This document shows positions 40,229 to 48,879 of a DNA stretch of 64,000 nucleotides, in pieces (the stretch's first letter is position 1; every line of letters begins with the position of its first letter). The stretch comes from Thermoproteota archaeon (GTDB lineage: Archaea; Korarchaeota; Korarchaeia; Korarchaeales; Korarchaeaceae): NCBI GenBank assembly GCA_027491915.1, contig JAOZGC010000002.1, positions 505,344 to 569,343 of the forward strand, written 5' to 3'. The notes under the pieces are model-generated. The model was not told the origin of the DNA. It searched no databases and saw nothing but the letters and a program-made list of their open reading frames with translations. The position numbers and the translations under genes were made by a program.

Positions 40229-42433
40229 ATGAGGTGCCCGCCGGCCGCAGCCCTGGCCCTCCTGCTCTCCCTCTCGGCCGTCCCCCCGGCCCCGCCCGGG
40301 GGCGCCGGGGCCTCCGTCCCCCGGTCCGGCCCGCCCGGAGTCTTGATACTGGCCAACTCGATAGACGCCTCCCTGGCGGACGACCTGATCCGGGAGCTCC
40401 AGAGGTACGGGCTCTCCGTCACCGTGGTCGGGGCGTCTGATTTCCCCCCGCACAGGCGGGACCCGATAGTCGTCGTGCTGGGAGGGCCTGACGCCCCCCA
40501 GGGGATAGGGAGCCTGGTGGGCCCCCTCCTCACCCCCGAGGAGAGGAGGGCCGTCAGGACGCCGGGATCCTCCGAGATGTTCGTCAAGACTGGGGTCTGG
40601 GCGCCGGGACAGGTCGTGATCGTGCTGGCCGGCAGCGACAGGTGGGGCACCCAGGAGGCCCACAGGACGCGCAGGGACGACCTCTTCTCCCTCCTGGCCC
40701 CACCCATCGAGATAACGGGGGAGTCGCCCCTGGCCGGGGTGGTCTACGTTTCCTCCCTCCGCGTGCCCCCGGGCTCGACCCTGAGGCTCACGGGGGACGC
40801 CATGATAATCTCCCTGGGGCCGGTGGAGGTGGGGGGGAGGATAAGGGGGAACTGCGTCAGCCTAGTCCTGGCCGCCAGGGGACCCCTCCACCTCTCGGGC
40901 CAGATAGACAACTCCTGCGGGGGGGAGCTGGGCGAGAACGACAGCGGGGGAGGGATCTACATCTGGTCGGAGGGTAACCTGACCATATCCGGGGCCAACT
41001 TCACCACGGACGGCGACGTGCTCGTGTCCAACGGCCTGAACCCCCTCAACTCCAGCGGGTCCCTGGACTCCAACTCGACCCCCCAGCCGGGTTGGGGGAT
41101 GACGCCGCCCTCCGGGCGGGGCCTCCCGGCCTGGTGGCCCCCCAACTTCCCGCCGCCGCCGGCCCCGCCGGGCAACGCCTCCGCCGGCAGGAGGGGGTTC
41201 CTGATCGTGGCCAACTCCATATTCGTGCAGAGGGACAGGAGGGGCTGCGTCTGGCGCGGCGGGGTCAGGTCGAGGTACGTCCTCCACGCCTACGACAACC
41301 TGGTGCTCAGGAACGTGATGGTCATCGCCAGGGACGGCAGGCCGGGCTGCAACGGGTCCGGCCCCGGGAGGGTTGAGGGCGGCAGGGCCGAGCGCGGGGC
41401 GTCCATACTGGCGTACGCCGAGGATCCGTTCTACCCGCTCGGCATGCAGGACGCCGGGAGGCTCGTGGTTGAGGACTGCTGGTTCGTCTCAGGGTCCGGC
41501 GGCAGGGGCGGGGACGCCAACGCCACGGGAGATCCAGACGCCCTGGCCCTGGGCGGGGACGGGGCCCCGGGCGGCGGGATAACCCTGATGGCCACCAGGG
41601 AGCTGGTCCTGGAGGGGAGCAACAGGTTCGAGGTGGGCGACGGAGGCAGGGGCGGGGACGCGCGCGCCTACGGGGCCCCGGGGGAGGACGGGTGCCCCGG
41701 GAAGGGCGGAGGGAAGGCCGAGGCTGTGGCCGGGGACGGTGGAGGGGGTGCCTGGTTCACCCTCAGGTCTTCGGGCGTCCGGGGGCCCAACCCCTCGGTC
41801 TCCGGTGGATCGGGAGGCCGCGGCGGCGACGCCCTGGCCTCCGGGGGCCGCGGCGGCGACGGGACCGGTCCCGCGTGCGACGGCGGAATCGGGGGGAACT
41901 CGAGGGCCGTCGGCGGCGACGGCGGGGCCGCCCAACTCGCCAACCTGGCCGGGATGCCGATCTCCCCCGGCAGCTTCGTCGGCGGCGACGGCGGGGCGGC
42001 CTCGGTGATCTCCGGGAGCAACGGGGGGGACGGGGGCAGCGGGTGCGGCTCAGAACCGGCCCAGCCCGGGGGCAACGGGGGCCCCGGGGGGAACGTGACG
42101 GTCGAGTCCGGCCCCGGCGGGTCGGGGTTCGGGGGGGCCGGTAGGCCCGGGGACGCGCTGATCAACCTCTCGGGCAACGGGGGCAGCGGCGGCCCGGGTT
42201 CCCCGCCCGGATCCGGCGGCCCGGCTGGGGAGAAGTCGGTGGAGACCCACGGCGGGGCGTCCACCGTCCTGGGATCCTTCCAGGACGGGCCCGACGGGCC
42301 CCAGTGCGAGGTCGGGAGGATTCTCCCCGGGGGGAGGGGGAGGGAGGGACCAGCCCCCGCCGCCCTGGGGTCCGCCGACCGGCGGGCCGCTGACGCGCGG
42401 CGCCTCGGGGCCGGCCCGCCGATCCTCCTCTGA
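40229..42433 (+). CDS. Secreted glycine-rich surface protein
   Basis: 734 residues. Signal peptide (ALALLLSLSAVPPAPPG); residues 38-155: a globular start (GVLILANSIDASLADDLI, PIVVVLGGPDAPQGIGSLVG, GQVVIVLAGSDRWGTQEAHR) that resembles archaeal S-layer-type domains. Then beta-strand segments with many N-x-S/T sites, and from about residue 420 to 680 dense glycine-rich repeats (GGRGGDA, GGDGGAA, GGNGGPGG), 40-50% Gly. It also has GGITLMATRELVLEGSNRF-type beta-helix rungs. Probably a surface filament or sheath component; no catalytic motif. TATA cttataag at 40189-40196. Confidence 0.75.
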   Translation: MRCPPAAALALLLSLSAVPPAPPGGAGASVPRSGPPGVLILANSIDASLADDLIRELQRYGLSVTVVGASDFPPHRRDPIVVVLGGPDAPQGIGSLVGPLLTPEERRAVRTPGSSEMFVKTGVWAPGQVVIVLAGSDRWGTQEAHRTRRDDLFSLLAPPIEITGESPLAGVVYVSSLRVPPGSTLRLTGDAMIISLGPVEVGGRIRGNCVSLVLAARGPLHLSGQIDNSCGGELGENDSGGGIYIWSEGNLTISGANFTTDGDVLVSNGLNPLNSSGSLDSNSTPQPGWGMTPPSGRGLPAWWPPNFPPPPAPPGNASAGRRGFLIVANSIFVQRDRRGCVWRGGVRSRYVLHAYDNLVLRNVMVIARDGRPGCNGSGPGRVEGGRAERGASILAYAEDPFYPLGMQDAGRLVVEDCWFVSGSGGRGGDANATGDPDALALGGDGAPGGGITLMATRELVLEGSNRFEVGDGGRGGDARAYGAPGEDGCPGKGGGKAEAVAGDGGGGAWFTLRSSGVRGPNPSVSGGSGGRGGDALASGGRGGDGTGPACDGGIGGNSRAVGGDGGAAQLANLAGMPISPGSFVGGDGGAASVISGSNGGDGGSGCGSEPAQPGGNGGPGGNVTVESGPGGSGFGGAGRPGDALINLSGNGGSGGPGSPPGSGGPAGEKSVETHGGASTVLGSFQDGPDGPQCEVGRILPGGRGREGPAPAALGSADRRAADARRLGAGPPILL

Positions 42434-42449
42434 TCCGCCCGGTAGGCCC

Positions 42450-43406
42450 TCACTCCGGGACCACGTGGGTCCCGTCCTCGCCCCTGAGGGCCTCGGCCAC
42501 CCTGCCGAGCTTCGCTATGATCGCCTCCTTCCCCCCGGCCTCCACGAACCTGATGCAGGCCTTGACCTTGGGCCCCATGCTCCCCTTCTTGAAGTGGCCC
42601 TCCTCGTAGTACCTCTTGGCCTCTTCCAGAGTCATCCTGTCTATCTTCTTCTGCCGCGGGGTGTTGTAGTTCAGGTAGGCGCCGTCCACGTCGGTGAGGA
42701 TGACGAACCTGTCGGCCCCTATCAGGGTGGCCAGCCTCTCACCGGCCAGGTCCTTGTCTATCACGGCCTCGACCCCCCTGGCGTGGATCCCGTCCTCCTC
42801 CACTATCGGTATCCCGCCGCCGCCGGAGGCGACCACTATGTACCCGGCCTCCACCAGGGTCCGTATGGCGCCCCTCTCGGCTATGATCTTGGGGTCCGGG
42901 GAGGGCACCACCCTCCTGTACCCCCGGCCGGCGTCCTCCACGATCACCCAGTCCGGCCTCTCTCTCCTGATCCTCTCGGCCTCCTCCCTGCTGTAGAAGG
43001 GGCCCACGGGCTTCGTCGGGTTCTGGAAGGCCGGGTCGTCCGGATCCACTATGACCCTGGTGACCACCGTCACCACGTACTTGTCTATCCCCCTCTCCTT
43101 TAGCTCGTTCCTGAGGGCCTGCTGTATCATGTACCCTATGAACCCCTGGGTCTCGGCGCCGCAGGCGTCCATGGGGAAGGCCGGGATGCCGAACATCTTC
43201 TGGCCCGCGTCGTGCCGCAGGAGCGTGGCCCCGACCTGGGGCCCGTTCCCGTGGGTTATGACCAGGTTGTACCCCTGCTCCACCAGGTTGGCCAGATCCT
43301 TGGCGGTCTTCTTGACGTTATCGTACTGCTCCTCGAAGGTTCCCCTCTGGCCCCTCTGGAGGAGGGCGTTCCCGCCCAGCGCGACCACTATGGTCTCTCC
43401 CCGCAT
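42450..43406 (-). CDS. arcC: Carbamate kinase
   Basis: 318 residues. Family motifs: [99 protein letters not shown] and the C-terminal [20 protein letters not shown]. Makes ATP from carbamoyl phosphate (or the reverse). ATG at 43406 is preceded by GAGGTGGTG and lies 22 nt after the last ECF gene, so it is the final gene of that operon. No arginine deiminase or carbamoyltransferase is nearby. Confidence 0.97.
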   Translation of the reverse strand: MRGETIVVALGGNALLQRGQRGTFEEQYDNVKKTAKDLANLVEQGYNLVITHGNGPQVGATLLRHDAGQKMFGIPAFPMDACGAETQGFIGYMIQQALRNELKERGIDKYVVTVVTRVIVDPDDPAFQNPTKPVGPFYSREEAERIRRERPDWVIVEDAGRGYRRVVPSPDPKIIAERGAIRTLVEAGYIVVASGGGGIPIVEEDGIHARGVEAVIDKDLAGERLATLIGADRFVILTDVDGAYLNYNTPRQKKIDRMTLEEAKRYYEEGHFKKGSMGPKVKACIRFVEAGGKEAIIAKLGRVAEALRGEDGTHVVPE

Positions 43407-43428
43407 GCCACCACCTCGGACCGGCCGA

Positions 43429-44334
43429 CTAACCTCCCTTGTTTATTTCCTTTACCCTCCCGGAGCCCGATTCGCCGGCGATCCCCCTGACCCACTCCAC
43501 GAGCTCCCACGGGGTCAGCGCTCCCCTCGGGGCCCCCAGGTCGGCCAGCGCGTCGGCCAGCAGGGTTATCTGGGGGGGCTTTATGAAGGCCCTCTCCAGC
43601 ACCTCCGCCTCCTCGAAGACCTTCCTGGTAGGGGCGTCCATCAGGATCTCCCCGTCGGCCATGACCACGGTCCTCCTGGCGTACCTGGCCACTATGGGCA
43701 TGTCGTGCGTTATTATGATGATCGTGTAGCCCTGCCGGTTCAGGTCTGTCAGGAAGTCCATTATCTCTATCGACTGCTTGAAGTCCTGCCCGGTGGTGGG
43801 CTCGTCCACTATTATCACGCTCGGCCTCATGGCCAGTATGGAGGCTATGGCCACCCTCTGCCTCAGCCCCTTGCTCAGGAAGAACGGGTGCTCCTCCCTG
43901 TACTCGTCCGAGAGGCCCGCTATCCTCATGGCCTCCCTCACCCTCTCCTCCACCTCCTCCGGCGGGAGCTTGAGGTTCCTCGGGCCGTAGGCGACCTCGT
44001 TGTAGACCGTGTCGTTGAACAGCTGGTGGTCGGGGTTCTGGAATATGTAACCGACCTTGGTGGCCAGGTAGGACGTCTTGGCCTCCCTGGTGTCCATCCC
44101 GAACACCAGGGCCCTCCCCTCGGTGGGCTTGAGGAGACCGGCTATGACCTTGGATAGGGTGGTCTTGCCCGACCCGTTCTGGCCTATGAAGGCCAGGAAC
44201 TCTCCCCTCTCTATCCTGAGGTTCACCCCCCTGAGGGCGACCGTGCCGTCCGGATAGACGAAGGTCACGTTCTGGACGTCCACGGCCACCTCACCCTCTC
44301 CGGCGCCCGCGCCGCTCACCTCGGCGGATCCCAC
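43429..44334 (-). CDS. ECF transporter ATPase (second EcfA)
   Basis: 301 residues. Walker [21 protein letters not shown]-loop [20 protein letters not shown], signature [20 protein letters not shown], Walker [22 protein letters not shown]-loop [16 protein letters not shown]. The signature reads LSKG rather than the usual LSGG. GTG at 44334; the N-terminal 17 residues are a low-complexity extension. Pairs with the ATPase at 44342-45205. Confidence 0.95.
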   Translation of the reverse strand: MGSAEVSGAGAGEGEVAVDVQNVTFVYPDGTVALRGVNLRIERGEFLAFIGQNGSGKTTLSKVIAGLLKPTEGRALVFGMDTREAKTSYLATKVGYIFQNPDHQLFNDTVYNEVAYGPRNLKLPPEEVEERVREAMRIAGLSDEYREEHPFFLSKGLRQRVAIASILAMRPSVIIVDEPTTGQDFKQSIEIMDFLTDLNRQGYTIIIITHDMPIVARYARRTVVMADGEILMDAPTRKVFEEAEVLERAFIKPPQITLLADALADLGAPRGALTPWELVEWVRGIAGESGSGRVKEINKGG

Positions 44335-44341
44335 GGGTTCA

Positions 44342-45205
44342 TCACCTCCCCCTCAACCCGGACAGGGCCTCCCTTGACGCCGATATGGCCTCCTCCAACG
44401 TCAGGGGTATCGGCCCGTCATAGAGGCCCATCTTCCTGAGCTCACTCACGAACACCATCGGCTCCGGCGGGAACACGCCGTGCTCCAGGAGGAAATCTAT
44501 GTCGTCGAAGAACTCCCTGGGGGGCGCGTCCCTCAGCACCCGGCCGTCGTGGACCAGGATGAACCTGTCGGCCAGGGGGGCTATGTCCTCCATCCTGTGC
44601 TCCACCACTATTATCGTGGCGTTGTAGCTCCTCCTCATCTCCCTCAGGACCTCTATGACCTCCGTCTTGCCCACGGGATCCAGCATGGAGGTGGGCTCGT
44701 CCAGGATTATTATCTCCGGCCTCATGGCCAGTATGGAGGCTATGGCAACCCTCTGCTTCTGTCCCCCGCTCAGCTCGTACGGGGGCTTCTCCAGGTAGTC
44801 CATCGGTATGTGGGCCAGCCCCAGGGACCACTCCACCCTCTCCCTTATCTCGTCCACGTCCAGCCCTATGTTCTCCAGCCCGAACACCACCTCCTCCTCG
44901 ACGGTCATGGAGAGGAACTGGCTCTCCGGGTCGGAGAACACGAAGCCCACGTGCCTGGCTATGTCGGCCACCGGGTGCTCCCTGGTGTCCATCCCCTTCA
45001 CGACGACGCTCCCCTCTATCACCCCGTAGTAGTTGTTGGGGATCAGGCCGTTCATGGCCATGACCAGGGTGCTCTTCCCCGAGTCGTTCGGCCCCACGAT
45101 GGCGACGAACTCGCCCTGCTCCACCGAGAGGTTGACCCCCCTCAGGGCCCACCTCTCCTGTCCCTCGTACCTCCAGCCGAAGTTCTCCATCCGGATTACC
45201 GGCAT
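44342..45205 (-). CDS. ECF transporter ATPase (first EcfA)
   Basis: 287 residues. Walker A VGPNDSGKSTLVMAMNGLIP, GFVFSDPESQFLSMTVEEEV (Q-loop with Ser instead of the usual aromatic Q-N), signature [20 protein letters not shown], Walker B IIILDEPTSMLDPVGKTEV. Part of the energy-coupling module with EcfT. Confidence 0.95.
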   Translation of the reverse strand: MPVIRMENFGWRYEGQERWALRGVNLSVEQGEFVAIVGPNDSGKSTLVMAMNGLIPNNYYGVIEGSVVVKGMDTREHPVADIARHVGFVFSDPESQFLSMTVEEEVVFGLENIGLDVDEIRERVEWSLGLAHIPMDYLEKPPYELSGGQKQRVAIASILAMRPEIIILDEPTSMLDPVGKTEVIEVLREMRRSYNATIIVVEHRMEDIAPLADRFILVHDGRVLRDAPPREFFDDIDFLLEHGVFPPEPMVFVSELRKMGLYDGPIPLTLEEAISASREALSGLRGR

Positions 45206-45209
45206 TGGA

Positions 45210-46070
45210 TCACCCGAACCTGACCCTGTACAGGAGGGAGTTCTCCGCCCTGAGCCAGCCGTACTGATAGTTCACGAACACTATGGCGGCGAGGAAGGCG
45301 AACATGATTGCGATGAGCGCCACGTCTGCCCCCCTGATCTTGTACTTCTTCGGTATGTAGTCGGTCCTCTTCCCGCCCTTGAACAGGCCGGAGAACCTGA
45401 AGGCCCTGGAATCCAGGGCGTTGGAGACCTCTTCGGCCCTCCTTATCGCCAACCCGACCAGGGGAACTATGTAGAGCCCGAACTTCTTCACCTTCTCCGA
45501 GAAGGGGAGCTCCGCCAGGTCCAGGGCCCTGGCCTTCTCGGCCTCCCTTATGGTGAAGAAGTCTATTATGGAGAGGCCTATGGACCTGAGGGAGAGGCCC
45601 GCCAGGTAGCAGACGACGAAGGGGAGCCTCAGGGTCCTGAGCCCCACCACAACGTCCCTCTCCCTCATGGTGCTCAGGAAGAAGATTATGACCAGGATGG
45701 CCAGCACCAGCTGCAGGTAGACCAGGATGGCCCACCTGAGGTTCTCCCAGCATACCCTTATCGGCCCGAGCCGCAGGAGGACCGTGTACTCGGGCCTGTA
45801 TCCCCCGAAGAACGTGTAGGCTATGGCTATGACGAAGAACAGGTTGACGAACGCCATCTTGTATCCCTTTATGACGCTCAGGTCGACCTTGGCAGCCTTG
45901 AACAGGGCCAGCATGAACAGCGAGCCGGCCAGGTTGGCCTCGGGGAGCTGGGTGAGCATGGGGTAGGCGCTGACCACCAGCAGGAAGAGGACCTTGGTCA
46001 CCGGGTGGAGCGAGAATATCGGCGACTCCTCCGGGAGGTAACCGAGGAGAGACCGTCTCATCTTTGGCAT
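45210..46070 (-). CDS. ecfT: ECF transporter transmembrane coupling subunit EcfT
   Basis: 286 residues with five or six membrane helices: FSLHPVTKVLFLLVVSAYPM at the start, and the cytoplasmic coupling helices with A-R-A and R-A-E type motifs (KARALDLAELPFSEKVKKFG, RRAEEVSNALDSRAFRF). Connects the two ATPases to the substrate-binding S subunit. Preceded by GGGTGAG at the right distance from the ATG at 46070, and possibly by its own TATA near 46125-46134. Confidence 0.93.
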   Translation of the reverse strand: MPKMRRSLLGYLPEESPIFSLHPVTKVLFLLVVSAYPMLTQLPEANLAGSLFMLALFKAAKVDLSVIKGYKMAFVNLFFVIAIAYTFFGGYRPEYTVLLRLGPIRVCWENLRWAILVYLQLVLAILVIIFFLSTMRERDVVVGLRTLRLPFVVCYLAGLSLRSIGLSIIDFFTIREAEKARALDLAELPFSEKVKKFGLYIVPLVGLAIRRAEEVSNALDSRAFRFSGLFKGGKRTDYIPKKYKIRGADVALIAIMFAFLAAIVFVNYQYGWLRAENSLLYRVRFG

Positions 46071-46147
46071 TCGAGCTCACCCTCGACCCACTCGGGCGCG
46101 CGATCGGTCGGCGTCGAGGAGGAGAAATAAAGGGGAGAGATGGGGGC

Positions 46148-46756
46148 TCACGCCCACCATCCCTTGACGAAGGACCTGTGCCTCACGACCAGCGGGGACA
46201 GGGCCTTCAGCAGGATTATGCCGAAGATCAGGGAGGGGACCCCGTTCCCGATGGTCCACCCCGAGAAGAACAGGGGAACGGACTCCACGGTTATCAGGCC
46301 GAACCACTGGAGGGCCGTCACGGCCCAGGCGGCCCCGGCCAGGTTGTTCACCACGACGCCCCATATGATGTAGTGGAGGTAGTCGGACCCCTTGGTGAGC
46401 CGCGGGTCGGCCTTGAAGAACTTGAAGGCCCAGGCCGGTATTATCCCCTGGAGCAGGTTGGACGGCAGGTAGGCGAAGCTCACGTACAGGGGCGCCCCGG
46501 CCAGCGAGTTGGATATGAACGGGAACAGGAAGCCGGCGAGCACGCCCCACATGCCGAACCATATGGAGCCCACGGCCTGAACCGCGACGCCCGGCCAGAA
46601 ACCGGTGACTCCGTAGCCCAGCGGAACCGAAAGGCTGCCGAAGGTACCGGCGACCGCGCCGACGCCTATCAGGAGGGCCATTATGGCTATGTGGACTGTT
46701 CCGGGCTTCCTGACCTCGCCCGGCTCGACCTCCCAGACCGACTTGGCTGATGGCAT
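46148..46756 (-). CDS. ECF transporter S (substrate-binding) component
   Basis: 202 residues, six membrane helices: HIAIMALLIGVGAVAGTFGS, GVTGFWPGVAVQAVGSIWFG, MWGVLAGFLFPFISNSLAGA, ASLPSNLLQGIIPAWAF-like segment, LHYIIWGVVVNNLAGAAWAV, WTIGNGVPSLIFGIILLKAL. The architecture is that of S components of the QueT/ThiT/CbrT kind, but the substrate cannot be told. ATG at 46756, about 25 nt from the minus-strand TATA AGTTTATTAG (about 46779-46788), so no room for a riboswitch leader. Confidence 0.85.
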   Translation of the reverse strand: MPSAKSVWEVEPGEVRKPGTVHIAIMALLIGVGAVAGTFGSLSVPLGYGVTGFWPGVAVQAVGSIWFGMWGVLAGFLFPFISNSLAGAPLYVSFAYLPSNLLQGIIPAWAFKFFKADPRLTKGSDYLHYIIWGVVVNNLAGAAWAVTALQWFGLITVESVPLFFSGWTIGNGVPSLIFGIILLKALSPLVVRHRSFVKGWWA

Positions 46757-46932
46757 AGTTCTTTGACGATTTCGGTTGCTAATAAACTAGGCGGTCGTCT
46801 AACCCCTCGACCGACCCGGTCGTCCGCTATCTCGCCGAGAAACCATAAAAGAGACACATTTCCATTTACGGGACTCGGGTCCCGGACCGAGGGGGGCGGG
46901 CGGGCTGGGGCGGTCGGCCGCGCCCCCAACCC
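46757..46932. other. Gap between ECF and BMP operons
   Basis: 176 bp. Holds the ECF promoter (46777-46788) and an unassigned AT-rich patch (ccataaaagagacacatttccatttacggg, split: ccataaaagagaca / catttccatttacggg, 46842-46871). I see no gene or tRNA in it. Confidence 0.55.
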
Positions 46933-47826
46933 TCACTCCCTGGAGTAGGGCCTCCCCACGGCGGCGGGAGGCCTGACCCTCCCGACGGCCGCGGATACTA
47001 TGGCCAGGGTTGCGGCGTAGGGGATGGTCTTCAGCAGGAACCCCATGGCCGGGGACCTCATGACTATCTCCAGGTAGGTGGCCAGGCCGTCGAAGAAGCC
47101 GAATATCAGCCCCCCGCCCACCGCGACCAGCGGGTTCCAGTTGCTGAACACCACGTTTGCCAGCGCTATGAACCCCCTGCCCGCGGTCATCTGCTTGGTG
47201 AACTGCCCGACGTAGTCCACGCTCATGTAGGCCCCGGCCAGCCCGGACAGGGCAGCCCCGATCACCGTCGCCAGGAACCTGACGCGGAACACGTTCACCC
47301 CCATGGCCTCCGCCGCCGCCGGGTCCTCGCCGGCGGCCCTCAGCCTCAGCCCCCCCTTGGTCCTGAACAGGTAGTACCAGGAGGCGGCGGCCACGGCCAG
47401 GGTCAGGGGGAAGAACCAGGAGATCTCCCCCAGGGGGCCGGCCGGTATCCTGGGCACCTTGGGGACCCACGGGCTCTGCCCGTAGCTGTTCCAGACCCTC
47501 ATCAGGGTCACCACCGCCACCCCGTACGCCAGTATGTTGACCCCGACCCCGGCCACTATCTGGTCCCCCCTGAGGTGGACGGACACCGCGCCGTGGACCA
47601 GCCCGACCGCCACGCCCACCGCGACCCCGGCCAGCACCCCGAGGTAGGGGCTCCCGGAGAAGTAGGACACGTAGGCGGCCCCCAGGGCGCTCATGAGCAT
47701 TATCCCCTCGAGGCCTATGTTGACCACGCCGGACCTCTCCGTTATCACCTCGCCGACCGCCGCCAGGGTCAGGGGTACCATGGCCCTCAGCGCGGTCGAG
47801 GTGAGGGTGGCCACCTCCACGCCCAT
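46933..47826 (-). CDS. BMP-type ABC transporter permease (NupQ/YufQ-like)
   Basis: 297 residues, about nine hydrophobic segments. BPD_transp_2 family signature: GEVITERSGVVNIGLEGIML near the N terminus, GVNVFRVRFLATVIGAALSG and GRGFIALANVVFSNWNPLVA later. Moves nucleosides or simple sugars with its partner. Its ATG directly abuts the stop of the upstream permease (TGAATG). Confidence 0.93.
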   Translation of the reverse strand: MGVEVATLTSTALRAMVPLTLAAVGEVITERSGVVNIGLEGIMLMSALGAAYVSYFSGSPYLGVLAGVAVGVAVGLVHGAVSVHLRGDQIVAGVGVNILAYGVAVVTLMRVWNSYGQSPWVPKVPRIPAGPLGEISWFFPLTLAVAAASWYYLFRTKGGLRLRAAGEDPAAAEAMGVNVFRVRFLATVIGAALSGLAGAYMSVDYVGQFTKQMTAGRGFIALANVVFSNWNPLVAVGGGLIFGFFDGLATYLEIVMRSPAMGFLLKTIPYAATLAIVSAAVGRVRPPAAVGRPYSRE

Positions 47827-48879
47827 TCAGCCGCCCCCCTCCGACGTCCCTCCCGCCCCCCTCCCGAAGCGCAAGGCGGAGGCCAGCATCCTGTAGGCCT
47901 CCGGGACGGCGAGGGCGAATATGACGACCCCGGTGACCGCCTCCACGAGCTCCCTGGGGACCCCCACCTCCAGCTGCATCCCGTGACCCCCCACCGCCAT
48001 CAGGGCGAAGAGGGCCGACGACAGCACTATCCCCACCGGGTGGTTCCTGCCGACCAGGGCCACCCCTATGCCGTCGAAGCCCATGCCGGCCATGACGCTG
48101 GCGTGGGAGTCCAGGTAGAAGGACCTCCCTAGGACCACCAGGACGCCCGCCAGCCCGGAGACCCCGCCGCTCAGGGCCATGGATATGGCCGTTACCCTCC
48201 TCGGGTCGGCCCCGCCGTACCTGGCCGCCTTGGGCTGGAGGCCCACCGCCCTTATGTCGTAGCCGAGGCTGGTCCACCAGAGGAGGTAGAGCATGACCAG
48301 GGCCGCCGCGACCGCCACCAGGAAGGCCGTCGGGAGCTCAGACACCCTGGGAAACCTGGCCGTGACCGGCACGTCCAGAGACCTCCACGGCCTCTGGGGA
48401 CTCGGGTAGTATATCGTGACGAAGTACCCCAGCAGGAAGTAGGCTATCCAGTTCAGCATTATGGTCGAGACCACCTCGTTGACCCCCCTGTAAACCTTCA
48501 GGATCCCGGCCAGGGCCCCGTAACCGGCCCCGACGGCCACCCCGGCCAGGGTCGGGAGCACGGGCTCCCTGGTCGCGAGGGACACCACCAGGGCCACCAG
48601 CCCACCCAGGTACATCTGCCCCTCCATGCCTATGTTGAAGAGGCTCGCCCTGGCCGCGACGGCGAACCCCAGGCCCGTCAGCAGTATTGGGGTGGCCCTG
48701 TCCAGGACGGCCGAGGGGTCGGAGAGGGCCCAGGAGAACATGGCGTAGATGCCCCTGGCCGGGTCGGCCCCGACCCCGGCCAGGACTGCCGCGCCGGCCG
48801 CCAGCCCGATGGCCAGGGAGAGGGAGACCTCCGCCAGGGGGCCCGCGTACCTGCCCGGAGAGCCGAGCCCGAGCCTCAT
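47827..48879 (-). CDS. BMP-type ABC transporter permease (NupP/YufP-like)
   Basis: 350 residues, BPD_transp_2 family. ATPILLTGLGFAVAARASLF, NIGMEGQMYLGGLVALVVSL, GVNEVVSTIMLNWIAYFLLG and GYDIRAVGLQPKAARYGGAD are the family blocks. ATG at 48879 overlaps the ATPase stop by 4 nt (ATGA, 48876-48879). Confidence 0.93.
   Translation of the reverse strand: MRLGLGSPGRYAGPLAEVSLSLAIGLAAGAAVLAGVGADPARGIYAMFSWALSDPSAVLDRATPILLTGLGFAVAARASLFNIGMEGQMYLGGLVALVVSLATREPVLPTLAGVAVGAGYGALAGILKVYRGVNEVVSTIMLNWIAYFLLGYFVTIYYPSPQRPWRSLDVPVTARFPRVSELPTAFLVAVAAALVMLYLLWWTSLGYDIRAVGLQPKAARYGGADPRRVTAISMALSGGVSGLAGVLVVLGRSFYLDSHASVMAGMGFDGIGVALVGRNHPVGIVLSSALFALMAVGGHGMQLEVGVPRELVEAVTGVVIFALAVPEAYRMLASALRFGRGAGGTSEGGG

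Noticed and set aside
41500-42230. CRISPR or tandem-repeat array suggested by repetitive GGC/GGG sequence
   Set aside because: The repeats are short, irregular and in frame as glycine codons of the surface protein; there are no spacers.
46757-46932. Riboswitch upstream of the ECF operon
   Set aside because: The start codon of the S component is about 25 nt from the TATA, leaving no leader for a riboswitch.
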